From Streptomyces sp. NBC_01116 (GTDB lineage Bacteria; Actinomycetota; Actinomycetes; Streptomycetales; Streptomycetaceae), in assembly GCF_041435495.1 (NCBI RefSeq), contig NZ_CP108644.1:7797501-7861500 (forward strand): DNA of 64,000 nt. Reading direction: 5' to 3'. The notes below the pieces were generated by a model. That model was not told the origin of the DNA, did not search any database, and worked only from the letters and a program-made list of their open reading frames with translations. Below are positions 9,354-17,755 of this stretch, piece by piece; positions within the stretch are counted from its first letter, which is position 1, and every line of letters starts with the position of its first letter. The position numbers and the translations under genes are program-made.

Positions 9354-11025
9354 CGACGGAACCGACTGGACCAGCAGGGAACGCACCCCGGGCACCCCGC
9401 CCCGCGTCATCGTCATCGGCGCGGGGGTGGCCGGACTCTCCACCGGTGTCTACGCGCAGATGAGCGGAGCCAGGACCCGCATCTTCGAGAAGCACGTGCT
9501 CCCCGGCGGCTGCTGCACCGCCTGGTCCCGCGACGGGTTCCTCTTCGACTACTGCATCGAATGGCTCATCGGCACCGCCCCGGGCAACGACGCCCACCGG
9601 GTGTGGAGCGAACTCGGCGCGCTCGACGGCAAGACGGTCACCAACTTCGAACTGTTCAACAAGGTCGAGGACGCCTCGGGCCGGTCCGTGACGTTCTACA
9701 ACGACCCCGACCGTCTGGAGGCCCACCTCCTGGAGATCTCACCCGCCGACGCCCCGCTCATCCGGGCCTTCACCCGGGACCTGCGGCGCTTCATCGACAT
9801 CGAGCTGTACCCGTTCCTGACCGCGCCCGCGCTCAGGACCGTGAGGGAGCGCGCCCAGACCCTGCGCACGGTGCTCCCCGCGTTCCGGCTGTTCTGGCGG
9901 ACCGCGGCCACCCCGATGCACGTGTTCGCCGACCGGTTCCAGGACCCGCTGCTGCGCAAGGCGTTCCGCAACATCTTCTTCCAGGACCCCGAGGGCTTCC
10001 CGATGCTGCCGTACCTCTTCAACATGGCGGCCGCCCACCACGGCAACGCGGGCTTCCCGCAGGGCGGTTCGCTCGGCCTCGCCCGCTCCGTCGAGGAGCG
10101 CTACAAGAGCCTGGGCGGAACGGTCACCTACCGGGCCCGCACCGAACGCGTCCTGGTCGAGAACGACCGGGCGATCGGCATCGAACTCCGCAACGGCAGG
10201 AGGTACTTCGCCGAGCACATCGTCTCCGCCTGCGACGGCCACACCACCGTCTACGGACTCCTGGGCGGCCGGTACACCGGCCCCCGGATCGACAAGCTCT
10301 ACACCGACCTCCTCCACCGCCCCGGCACCCTCTTCCCCGCCGTCGTCTCCGCCTTCGTCGGCCTGCGCGGCGACCTGGACCCCGAGGAGGCGCACAGCAC
10401 CACCCACCTCCTCGGACCGGACGACGCGGCCCACCTCCCCGGGGCACTCCAGGACAGCCTCGTCGTGCAGGCCCGATCCCGCTACTCCGGCGGCTTCGCA
10501 CCGCCGGGCCACTCCGTCCTGCACTGCACCTACTTCAGCGACTACGCCCACTGGAAGGACCTGCGCACCAGGGACCGCAAGGAGTACCGCCGGCGCAAGC
10601 GCGAAGTGGCCCACTTCGTCCGCGACTTCCTGGAGCGCCGCACCCCCGGCCTCGCGGACCGCATCGAGATCGTCGAGGTCGCCACGCCCGCCACGACCCA
10701 CCGCTACACCGGCAACCTCGGCGGCTCCATCCTCGCCTGGAAGGCGTTCTCCGACGCCGACGACGTCGCGGCACGCCTCGTCGGCAGGGACCGGATGCGG
10801 CTGCCCGGACTGGGCAACTTCTCCATGGCCGGACAGTGGGTCGGCATGGGAGGCCTGATCCGCGCCGCCTCCACCGGCCGCTTCGCCGTCCAGTACCTCT
10901 GCCGCGACCTGGGCCTGGAATTCCGGGCCTGGGAGAGCAAGGGCGCCGAACCCTGGCACCCCGGGAAGCTCGGGCACCTGCCCCAGCTCGACCGGTGGTC
11001 CGCACGGGAGAGCGAGGGCTCATGA
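9343..11025 (+). CDS. ftdC: FAD-dependent oxidoreductase, phytoene-desaturase-like PTM cyclase
   Basis: A 560-residue flavoprotein of the phytoene desaturase/CrtI-like amine-oxidase fold. The dinucleotide-binding motif VIGAGVAGLSTG is at residues 24-35, followed by PGGCCTAW, and the C-terminal FAD-contact segment is VGMGGLIRAAS near residue 505. In PTM pathways enzymes of this type reduce and cyclise the polyene tetramate to build the outer carbocycles. That role is inferred here from family and position. The gene overlaps the megasynthase by 11 nt and the next, clearly paralogous oxidoreductase by ATGA, so the three are probably translationally coupled. Which of the two paralogues closes which ring cannot be read from the sequence. 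Confidence 0.88.
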   Translation: MADDDGTDWTSRERTPGTPPRVIVIGAGVAGLSTGVYAQMSGARTRIFEKHVLPGGCCTAWSRDGFLFDYCIEWLIGTAPGNDAHRVWSELGALDGKTVTNFELFNKVEDASGRSVTFYNDPDRLEAHLLEISPADAPLIRAFTRDLRRFIDIELYPFLTAPALRTVRERAQTLRTVLPAFRLFWRTAATPMHVFADRFQDPLLRKAFRNIFFQDPEGFPMLPYLFNMAAAHHGNAGFPQGGSLGLARSVEERYKSLGGTVTYRARTERVLVENDRAIGIELRNGRRYFAEHIVSACDGHTTVYGLLGGRYTGPRIDKLYTDLLHRPGTLFPAVVSAFVGLRGDLDPEEAHSTTHLLGPDDAAHLPGALQDSLVVQARSRYSGGFAPPGHSVLHCTYFSDYAHWKDLRTRDRKEYRRRKREVAHFVRDFLERRTPGLADRIEIVEVATPATTHRYTGNLGGSILAWKAFSDADDVAARLVGRDRMRLPGLGNFSMAGQWVGMGGLIRAASTGRFAVQYLCRDLGLEFRAWESKGAEPWHPGKLGHLPQLDRWSARESEGS

Positions 11026-12746
11026 GCGGCGACACGAACGGGCCCCGGGCCGGCGGCGCCCGCCGCCCCCGGGAGACGATGATCATCATCGGGGCCGGCC
11101 TCGGCGGGCTCTCCACCGGCTGCTACGCCCAGATGAACGGCTACCGCACCCGCATCCTGGAGATGCACGAGATCCCCGGCGGCTGCTGCACCGCCTGGGA
11201 GCGCGGCGGCTTCACCCTGGACGCCTGCGTCAGCTGGCTCCTCGGCAGCGGCCCCGGCAACGAGATGCACCAGATCTGGCTGGAGCTCGGCGCCCTCCAG
11301 GGCAAGGAGATCCGCCACTTCGACGTCTTCAACATCGTGCGCGGCACGGACGGCCGGGCCGTCCACTTCTACTCCGACCCCGACCGCCTCGAAGCCCACC
11401 TCATCGACCTCTCGCCCGCCGACGCCCGCCTCGTACGGAAGTTCTGCGCGCAACTGCGCAGCTTCCGCAAGGCACTCGCGGTCTACCCCTTCCTCAAGCC
11501 CGTCGGACTGATGGGACGCCGGGAGCGCTGGCGGATGCTCGCCTCGTTCCTGCCGTACTTCAACGCCGTCCGCACCACGATCACCGTCCTGATGAGCGAC
11601 TTCTCCAAGAAGTTCAAGGACCCCCTCCTCCAGGAGGCCTTCAACTTCATCCTGTACGAGAAGCACCCGGCCTTCCCCGTCCTCCCCTTCCACTTCCAGC
11701 TCGCCTCGCACGCCAACCTCTCCGCCGGAGTCCCCGAGGGCGGCTCCCTCGGTCTCGCCGAGTCGATCGAGGCGCGCTACCGCCGGCTCGGCGGCGAGGT
11801 CTCCTACAACACCAAGGTCGAGACGGTGATCGTCGAGGACGACCGGGCGGTGGGCGTCCGCCTCAGCGACGGTGGGGAACTGCGCGCCGACATCGTCGTG
11901 TCGGCCTGCGACGGCTACACCACGACCATGAAGTTCCTGGAGGGCAGGTACCTGGGCGAGGACTACCGCAAGCTCTACACCGAGACCATCCACGAACCCG
12001 GCATGGTCTTCCCCGGCTACTTCACACTCTTCCTCGGCCTCTCCCGCCCCTTCCCCGAGGGCGACCCCTGCACCACCTACCTCCTCGACGAGGCCACGGC
12101 CGCCGAGCTGACCGGCATCCGCCACCCCAGCATCAACGTCCAGTTCCGCAGCCGCCACTACCCCGAACTGTCCCCGGACGGCACCACCGTCGTCTACGCC
12201 ACCTACTTCTGCGACATCGCCCCCTGGCGCGCCCTGGACGAGGGCCCCGAACAGATCACCCGCACCCGCGGCGGCCAGGAGCTGCACACCCTGCCCGTAC
12301 GGCACGGGCGCGGCTACTACGTGGCGAAACGGCGGGCCCGCGAGACACTCGTCGGCTTCCTGGAACAGCGCTACCCCGGACTGCGGGACGCGATCGTCGT
12401 CCGTGACGTCTCCAGCCCCCTCACCCAGGTCCGCTACACCGGCAACTACGACGGCACCGTCCTCGGCTGGCAGCCCTTCGTCGAGAGCGGCGAGACCCTC
12501 GAAGAGCTGATCAAGAAGCACGGCCCGGGGCTCCCCGGGCTGCGCGACTTCTACCAGTCCGGCGTCTGGGCCACCACGGGCGGGCTCATCCGCGCCGCCG
12601 CCGCCGGACGCCACGTCATGCAGTTCGTCTGCCGCGACGACGACCGGCCCTTCACCGCGTCGCTCGACCGCACCGCCCCACCACCGACCCACCGGGTCAT
12701 CCCCGTGCCCGTCCGCCCCGCCGCACCGACCGAGAGGAAACCATGA
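11022..12746 (+). CDS. ftdD: Second FAD-dependent oxidoreductase, phytoene-desaturase-like PTM cyclase
   Basis: A 574-residue paralogue of the preceding gene, with the same landmarks in the same order: IIIGAGLGGLSTG at residues 21-33, PGGCCTAW, PEGGSLGLAESIEARY in the middle and TTGGLIRAAAAGRH near the C-terminus. The ATG sits in an ATGA overlap with the upstream stop. The frame is open far upstream, but the shared N-terminal motif and the overlap fix this start. PTM clusters that build a 5-5-6 or 5-6-5 ring system carry two such oxidoreductases plus an alcohol dehydrogenase, whereas ikarugamycin clusters carry one. This layout therefore argues for a frontalamide/HSAF/alteramide-like product, which is an inference. 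It overlaps the next gene by ATGA. Confidence 0.88.
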   Translation: MSGDTNGPRAGGARRPRETMIIIGAGLGGLSTGCYAQMNGYRTRILEMHEIPGGCCTAWERGGFTLDACVSWLLGSGPGNEMHQIWLELGALQGKEIRHFDVFNIVRGTDGRAVHFYSDPDRLEAHLIDLSPADARLVRKFCAQLRSFRKALAVYPFLKPVGLMGRRERWRMLASFLPYFNAVRTTITVLMSDFSKKFKDPLLQEAFNFILYEKHPAFPVLPFHFQLASHANLSAGVPEGGSLGLAESIEARYRRLGGEVSYNTKVETVIVEDDRAVGVRLSDGGELRADIVVSACDGYTTTMKFLEGRYLGEDYRKLYTETIHEPGMVFPGYFTLFLGLSRPFPEGDPCTTYLLDEATAAELTGIRHPSINVQFRSRHYPELSPDGTTVVYATYFCDIAPWRALDEGPEQITRTRGGQELHTLPVRHGRGYYVAKRRARETLVGFLEQRYPGLRDAIVVRDVSSPLTQVRYTGNYDGTVLGWQPFVESGETLEELIKKHGPGLPGLRDFYQSGVWATTGGLIRAAAAGRHVMQFVCRDDDRPFTASLDRTAPPPTHRVIPVPVRPAAPTERKP

Positions 12747-13798
12747 AGATCGAAAAATGGGTGGTCCGCGAACACGTCGAAGGAGTCCCCGACGTGGACC
12801 GCGTCTACGAGAAGGTCGTGGAGAACGTCGACGTCACCCTCGCCCCCGACGAGATGCTCCTGCGCACGCTGTACGTCTCCGTCGACCCCTACCTCCAGGG
12901 CATCGCGCTCGACACCCCGATCGGCCGGCACATGGGCGCCGACTCGATCATGGAGGTGGTGGAGGCGGGACCGCGCGCCGCCCACCGCGTCGGCGACCTC
13001 GTCCAGGGCTTCGGCGGCTGGCGCACCCACGTGATCAGCACCGGCGTCCCCGAACTCTGGCAGACCGGCACGTTCCCCATGGTCTTCCCCGCCTACCGCA
13101 GGCTCGACCCCCGGTGGTACGACGACGCCCTGCCGCTGCCGACCGCCCTCAGCGTGATGGGCGGCCCCGGCATGACCGCCTGGGGGACCCTGACCAAGTA
13201 CATGACGATCAGCCCCGGTGAGACCCTCGTCATCAGCGGGGCCTCCGGCTCGGTGGGCGCCCTCGTCGGCCAGCTCGCCGCGCGCGCCGGCGCCCGGGTG
13301 ATCGGCACCACCTCGTCCCCGGAGAAGGCGGACTACCTCACCGGGCTCGGGTTCGACGCCGTGATCGTCTACCGCCACGGGGACGGCGCGGACACCGTCC
13401 GCGACGCACTCGTCCGGGCCGCACCCGACGGCGTCGACCGCTACTTCGACAACCTCGGCGGCGCGGTCACCGACGCCGTGTTCTCCATGCTCAACATCGG
13501 GAGTCAGGTGGCGGTGTGCTGGCAGTGGGCGACCCAGGTCGGCAACGAGGGCACCGGGCCCCGGCTCCTGCCCTACCTGATGTTCCCGCGCGCCACCGTC
13601 CGCGGCATCTTCTCCCTGGAGTGGTTCACCGAACAGAACTGGCAGGACCTCCACACCGACCTGGGCGGCCGCGTCCGGCGGGGCGAGGTCGTCTGCGACC
13701 ACACCCTGCACCACGGCTTCGACAGCATCCCCGCCGCCTACGGCAGCCTCTACGGCGACCGGGCGACCAACCGGGGCAAGGTCCTCGTCGAACTCTGA
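12743..13798 (+). CDS. ftdE: NADP-dependent MDR-superfamily alcohol dehydrogenase-like enzyme
   Basis: A 351-residue zinc-independent medium-chain dehydrogenase/reductase of the leukotriene B4 12-hydroxydehydrogenase/prostaglandin reductase type. The nucleotide-binding loop SGASGSVGALVGQLA lies near residues 164-178, then GTTSSPEKADYL, and FDNLGG marks the substrate-domain return. No structural zinc cysteines are visible. In PTM biosynthesis the corresponding enzyme (IkaC, FtdE) reductively closes the inner ring, which is the expected job here from cluster position. A good ribosome site (GAGAGGAAA) precedes the ATG, which overlaps the upstream stop by ATGA. A 64-nt gap separates it from the P450. 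Confidence 0.87.
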   Translation: MKIEKWVVREHVEGVPDVDRVYEKVVENVDVTLAPDEMLLRTLYVSVDPYLQGIALDTPIGRHMGADSIMEVVEAGPRAAHRVGDLVQGFGGWRTHVISTGVPELWQTGTFPMVFPAYRRLDPRWYDDALPLPTALSVMGGPGMTAWGTLTKYMTISPGETLVISGASGSVGALVGQLAARAGARVIGTTSSPEKADYLTGLGFDAVIVYRHGDGADTVRDALVRAAPDGVDRYFDNLGGAVTDAVFSMLNIGSQVAVCWQWATQVGNEGTGPRLLPYLMFPRATVRGIFSLEWFTEQNWQDLHTDLGGRVRRGEVVCDHTLHHGFDSIPAAYGSLYGDRATNRGKVLVEL

Positions 13799-13862
13799 AC
13801 ACGGCCGCTCTGCCCCTCTCCCTCGCCCTCTCCCGATCCAACGTCCCTGCCCAGGAGGCACG

Positions 13863-15053
13863 TTGACCACCATCGACCCCACGCGACCGGCCCCGGAGCC
13901 GATGCACCGCCTGTTCTTCGAGGAACCCGGGCCGCCCCGTCCGGCCGAGCTGCCGGACGGCGGCCCCGCCTGGCTGGTCAGCCGGTACGAGGACGTCCGC
14001 CAGGTGCTCTCCGACCCGCGGTTCGGCCGGGCCCGGCTGTACGCCCCCGACGCGCCCGCCCTCTCCGGCGTACCCGACCTCGTGAACAACCCCGACCTGA
14101 TGTTCAACCAGGACGGCCTCGACCATCTGCGGCTGCGCCGCACCCTGCGGCGCGCGTTCACCCCGAGGGCCGTCGCCCGCTGGCGGCCCTGGATCGGCGC
14201 GATGGTGGAGGAGCTCCTCGACCGGCTGGAGACCCGGCCCCAACCGGCCGACATCGTCGCTGAGTTCGCCCTTCCCCTGCCGGTGGCGGTGGTCAGCCGG
14301 CTCATGGGGCTCGACGAGTCCGCGTGGGACCGGATGCGGCACTGGAGCGAACACGCCTTCTCCGACGGCACCCATGAGGGCGAGCAGGTGGCGTCGGTCC
14401 TCAAGGAGTTCAGCGCGTTCGGCGCGGACCTGCTCGCCGAGCGGCGCCGGACGCGGGGAGAGGACCTGATCAGCAGTCTGGTCGCCGCGGCCGACGAGGA
14501 AGGAGGCGTCCCCGAGGCCCAGTTGGTCAGCCTCGTGTGCGGCCTGGTCGTCGGCGGACACGACAGCACCATGACCATGCTCGGCAACTCGCTGCTCTAC
14601 CTGCTGGGCGAACGCCGCGAGGTCTGGTCCCGCCTCGGCGCCGACGAGGAGGCCGCCGGACGCCTCGTGGACCGTCTCGTCCACCTCGTCCCGCTGGGCG
14701 ACGACCGGGGCAGCACCCGCCATGCCGATGAGGACGTCGAGGTCGGCGGGGTGACGATCCCGGCAGGCGCGATCGTGCTCGCCGACTGCGGCATGGCCAA
14801 CCGCGACCCGGAAATCTTCCCGCCCACCACCCTCCACGACCTGTTCGCCCCGCTGGAAGCCCCCACGCTCTCCTTCGGCGCCGGCCCCCACTACTGCCTC
14901 GGCGCCTGGCTGGCCCGCACGGAGCTGCAGCTCGCCCTGCACCGCCTCGCCGCCCGCTTCCCGGACCTGCGCCTGGCCACACCCATGGACACGGTCGTGT
15001 GGCGGACCGGGACGACCTCCCGCAGCCCCCAGTGGCTCGGCGTCCGATGGTAG
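13863..15053 (+). CDS. ftdF: Cytochrome P450 of the PTM cluster, with altered K-helix motif
   Basis: A 396-residue bacterial class I P450 without membrane anchor. The heme-binding loop FGAGPHYCLG places the axial thiolate at Cys345, and the I-helix GGHDST keeps the conserved Thr. TTG is the start, set by AGGAGG a few bases upstream. P450s at this position in PTM clusters hydroxylate or epoxidise the finished macrolactam. The oddity is in the K-helix: where actinobacterial P450s read ELLRFVPLG, this protein reads RLVHLVPLG (about residues 271-279), so both the Glu and the Arg of ExxR are replaced (Arg271 and His274). The flanking PLG and the heme loop are intact, so this is not a frameshift. 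Functional consequence unknown. Confidence 0.9.
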   Translation: MTTIDPTRPAPEPMHRLFFEEPGPPRPAELPDGGPAWLVSRYEDVRQVLSDPRFGRARLYAPDAPALSGVPDLVNNPDLMFNQDGLDHLRLRRTLRRAFTPRAVARWRPWIGAMVEELLDRLETRPQPADIVAEFALPLPVAVVSRLMGLDESAWDRMRHWSEHAFSDGTHEGEQVASVLKEFSAFGADLLAERRRTRGEDLISSLVAAADEEGGVPEAQLVSLVCGLVVGGHDSTMTMLGNSLLYLLGERREVWSRLGADEEAAGRLVDRLVHLVPLGDDRGSTRHADEDVEVGGVTIPAGAIVLADCGMANRDPEIFPPTTLHDLFAPLEAPTLSFGAGPHYCLGAWLARTELQLALHRLAARFPDLRLATPMDTVVWRTGTTSRSPQWLGVRW

Positions 15054-15205
15054 GGCCGCCGTGGGCCGGCCGCTCCGCCGGTGAACAGCTGGTGTTTTCG
15101 TGTGCTCCGTCCCCTTCTCCACGTGCTTGCACGGGTCCTGCCCTATGGCTTCGCCTCCGGAGGTGCCGCGATACTGCGACGAGTCGTTGACCCGAAAGGA
15201 CCCAC

Positions 15206-16483
15206 GTGACGCACCATTTCTCCGCGACCACCCGGCTCGGCCTCGGCGGCGTGGCGCTCCTGCTCGTCCTCGCGAGCCCCGCGACGCACGCCGCCGCGTA
15301 CCCGGCGGACACCGCCCGCACCTCCGCGGCGGCGACCGTCGAGGAGCAGCGTCTCGATCGGGCGGCGCCGCGGGAGATCCTGCGGCGCAGCGGATTCGAC
15401 ACCCTCGCCCCGCGTTTCGAGCGCGCCCTGCGGGGCTCCGACGGCTACGCGCAGGCCGAGCGAACGGTGACCCGCCACGCCTCGGCGCTGTGGCGGCGCG
15501 CCGTCGACCGCGCCCAGGGCCGAGGGCCCGCCACGGGCGATCTGAGCCGGGGCGACGACCGCCCGCTGTACTGGGCCCGCCTCGCGCTCAGTCGCGAACT
15601 GCGCGCGTGGACACCACGGTTCGGGTTGACCGACGAGCGGCGCAGGGCGCTGCACACCGCCTTGGAGACCTCCTCGCGCGGCCAGGACGACCTGCGCTTC
15701 CCGGGCCACCGGGTGAAGCGGGTCCTCCTCACCGGCTTCGACCCGTTCACGCTGGACAGGGACACCCGGATCGGCAATCCCTCGGGCGCGAGTGCGCTCG
15801 CCCTGGACGGCACCACAGTGCGGACCGCCGACGGTCCGGCCCGGATCGAGACGGTCGTCTTCCCGGTGCGCTGGGCGGACTTCGCGGAGGGAGCCGTCGA
15901 GCGGGTCCTCGCCCGGCAACTGCCCCGCCTGGACCTGTTCACCACCGTCAGCCAGGGGCGTCCGGGCCGCTTCGACGTGGAGCGCACCAACGGCGCCTGG
16001 CGCGGCGGTTTCCCCGACAACGAGAACGCGGTGAGCACCGGGACCGTCCCCGTCGACGACCCCGGCACGCAGCCGCAGTGGACGACCACCACACTCCCGT
16101 ACCGCCAGCTCGCCGCAGCGGACACGGGTCGTTTCCCGGTGTACGACAACACCGAGGTCACCGAGATCCCGGCGGGCGGCGCGCAACCGGTGACCAGGCC
16201 GGAAGGCCCCACGCCCGGCTCGGCGGCGCGGGCCGGAGGCGGCGGCGACTACCTCTCCAACGAGATCGCCTACCGGGCCACCCTGCTGCGCGACCGGCTG
16301 GGGCTGCCGCGGCTGCCGGGCGGCCATCTCCACACGCCGGTCCTCCAGTTCGGCGCGGAGAACACGAACCCGCGGACGGGTGCCGTCACCGACCCGGACT
16401 TCGAACGCAACCGCTCCGACATCGTCGACCAGGTACGGGAGTTGGTGAGGACGGCGGTGGGAAACCCGGCCCCGCGCCCGTAA
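15206..16483 (+). CDS. Secreted pyroglutamyl-peptidase-fold protein with Ser in place of the catalytic Cys
   Basis: A 425-residue exported protein (signal peptide about residues 1-30, ending near THAAAYP). A pyroglutamyl peptidase I-like (C15) domain lies at about residues 165-420: LLTGFDPF is the family's VLVTGFEPF, GRPGRFDVERTN holds Glu259, and HTP holds His376. In the motif that carries the nucleophile (GTYVCN in classical enzymes) this protein reads GDYLSN, with Ser351. All three triad positions are therefore occupied as Glu-Ser-His. The domain also has an N-terminal extension of about 130 residues and is exported, unlike the roughly 215-residue cytosolic enzymes. GTG start, preceded by GAAAGGA with 5-nt spacing. 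Activity is uncertain: a serine variant or a binding protein are both possible. Confidence 0.78.
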   Translation: MTHHFSATTRLGLGGVALLLVLASPATHAAAYPADTARTSAAATVEEQRLDRAAPREILRRSGFDTLAPRFERALRGSDGYAQAERTVTRHASALWRRAVDRAQGRGPATGDLSRGDDRPLYWARLALSRELRAWTPRFGLTDERRRALHTALETSSRGQDDLRFPGHRVKRVLLTGFDPFTLDRDTRIGNPSGASALALDGTTVRTADGPARIETVVFPVRWADFAEGAVERVLARQLPRLDLFTTVSQGRPGRFDVERTNGAWRGGFPDNENAVSTGTVPVDDPGTQPQWTTTTLPYRQLAAADTGRFPVYDNTEVTEIPAGGAQPVTRPEGPTPGSAARAGGGGDYLSNEIAYRATLLRDRLGLPRLPGGHLHTPVLQFGAENTNPRTGAVTDPDFERNRSDIVDQVRELVRTAVGNPAPRP

Positions 16484-16540
16484 CCCCGCCAGGTGGAGGA
16501 CACCCACCGTCCTCACCGTGGACATCGCCTCACCCTGCCG

Positions 16541-16569
16541 GTCCGGCCGAACGGTCCTACCGGCCGGAC
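16541..16569. terminator. Hairpin between convergent genes
   Basis: A perfect 9-bp inverted repeat (GTCCGGCCG / CGGCCGGAC) with an 11-nt loop. It lies between the exported peptidase-fold gene and the convergent SDR gene and includes the SDR stop codon in its loop. No T-run follows, which is usual in Streptomyces. Confidence 0.4.
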
Positions 16570-17495
16570 GGGGGAGTGGTGCGGGACTCCTGGTGGGCGC
16601 CCCAGTCGGCTCGCCCTCCGGTGCCCAGGACCTCGCCGCGGGAGGACAGCCTCACGCTGGGGCGGGCCCGTAGTTCGCGCCGGGCGGTCCGGGCGACGAG
16701 TACCGGGAACAGGGGCCGGAGAGGCTGGCACCAGCGGAGCCACGGCGGTGCGTAGACCTGACGGCTGCGGCGGGCGATGCCCCGGGTCAGCCATTCGGCG
16801 ACCTGGGCGGCGCTGTGGACGCGGCGGGCGGGGCGGGGCTGGTTGCGGCGCAGGGCCTGGAGCACGGGGTCGTCGTCGAGGCCGGTGAGCATGTCGGTGC
16901 CGGTCCAGTGGAGATAGGCGATGCCGACCTGGATGCCGTCCGGTTCGACCTCGCCGCGCAGGGAGAGGGCGAACGACTCCGCTCCCGCTTTGGAGGCGCA
17001 GTACGCGCTCATCATGGGTGCGGCGCCGAAGGCGGCGGTGGAGGCGATCTGGAGGAGGTATCCGCGGGTCGCGGCGAGTTGGGGCAGGAAGGCGCGGGCG
17101 GTGTTGGCGGATCCGATGAGGTTGACATCGATGACGCGTTGCCAGAGTTCGGCCGCGGTACGGTCGAACGGACCGCTCACCGCGATCCCGGCGTTGGCCA
17201 CGACCACGCTCGCGGCCCCGAGTTCCCTCTCCACACGGCGCGCCGCTTCGGCCAGCGTCGCCCGGTCGGTGATGTCGCACTCGACGCAGATGCTCGGGCC
17301 GGGGAGGGACGCGGCGGTCTCCAGCAGGGTCGCCTTCTCCCGGCCGAGCAGGGCGACCTGCATCCCGGCGTCGGAGAGGCTACGGGCGAGTGCCTCGCCG
17401 ACGCCGCGAGCGGCGCCGGTGACGACCGCGACCCGCCCGTGCGGTGGACGGGCGGGAGCGCGGCGTGCCCCGCGCCCGCCCGGGTTGTCGTGCAT
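16557..17495 (-). CDS. SDR-family oxidoreductase
   Basis: A 312-residue short-chain dehydrogenase/reductase. The Rossmann motif TGAARGVG is at residues 26-33, VANAG marks the NAG motif, and the catalytic STAAFG...YCASK Ser-Tyr-Lys set is near residues 145-165. CDITD after the second strand binds the adenine in such enzymes. A basic C-terminal extension of about 90 residues follows the core, as in the cytosolic actinobacterial SDRs that act on lipid-like substrates; the substrate cannot be assigned. The ATG was chosen because AGGAG lies 6 nt upstream; the frame is open 27 codons further but has no ribosome site there. Monocistronic, and divergent from the DNA methylase. Confidence 0.85.
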   Translation of the reverse strand: MHDNPGGRGARRAPARPPHGRVAVVTGAARGVGEALARSLSDAGMQVALLGREKATLLETAASLPGPSICVECDITDRATLAEAARRVERELGAASVVVANAGIAVSGPFDRTAAELWQRVIDVNLIGSANTARAFLPQLAATRGYLLQIASTAAFGAAPMMSAYCASKAGAESFALSLRGEVEPDGIQVGIAYLHWTGTDMLTGLDDDPVLQALRRNQPRPARRVHSAAQVAEWLTRGIARRSRQVYAPPWLRWCQPLRPLFPVLVARTARRELRARPSVRLSSRGEVLGTGGRADWGAHQESRTTPPSGR

Positions 17496-17719
17496 CGGCT
17501 CTCCTCGCTTCCTGGCCGCGCCCGCCACGGGCTGCGGCCTCCGCCCCACCGTCAGGCCACCCGCCCTCCGCCGCAACCGGGCCGGTGCGCCGGGCGGCGG
17601 CGGGGCCGGGTACGGATCCGGCTCAGGACGGGACGCGCCGTACCCGTCGCGGGCCCCGCTCGTCCCCCGGCCTCCGCGCCCCCTCTCGATGGTGTGAACG
17701 CCGTCAACGAACCTTCGCG

Positions 17720-17748
17720 TTGATGGCGGAAGCCGCGCTGTGTACGGT
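17720..17748 (+). promoter_or_regulatory. Predicted leaderless promoter of the DNA methylase gene
   Basis: TTGATG at 17720-17725, a 17-nt spacer and TACGGT at 17743-17748, followed by 7 nt to the ATG at 17756. The geometry predicts transcription starting on or next to the A of the start codon, and no ribosome site is present. It therefore supports the ATG at 17756 over upstream in-frame starts. Confidence 0.55.
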
Positions 17749-17755
17749 TACGCGT

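Noticed and set aside
6567..9443. A 958-residue open frame on the minus strand
   Set aside because: Gly/Val/Glu-rich antisense of the NRPS part; no start signal or motif.
1625..9463. A 2612-residue open frame overlapping the megasynthase
   Set aside because: Its translation is an Arg/Pro/Gly-rich shadow; all conserved PKS and NRPS motifs are in the other frame.
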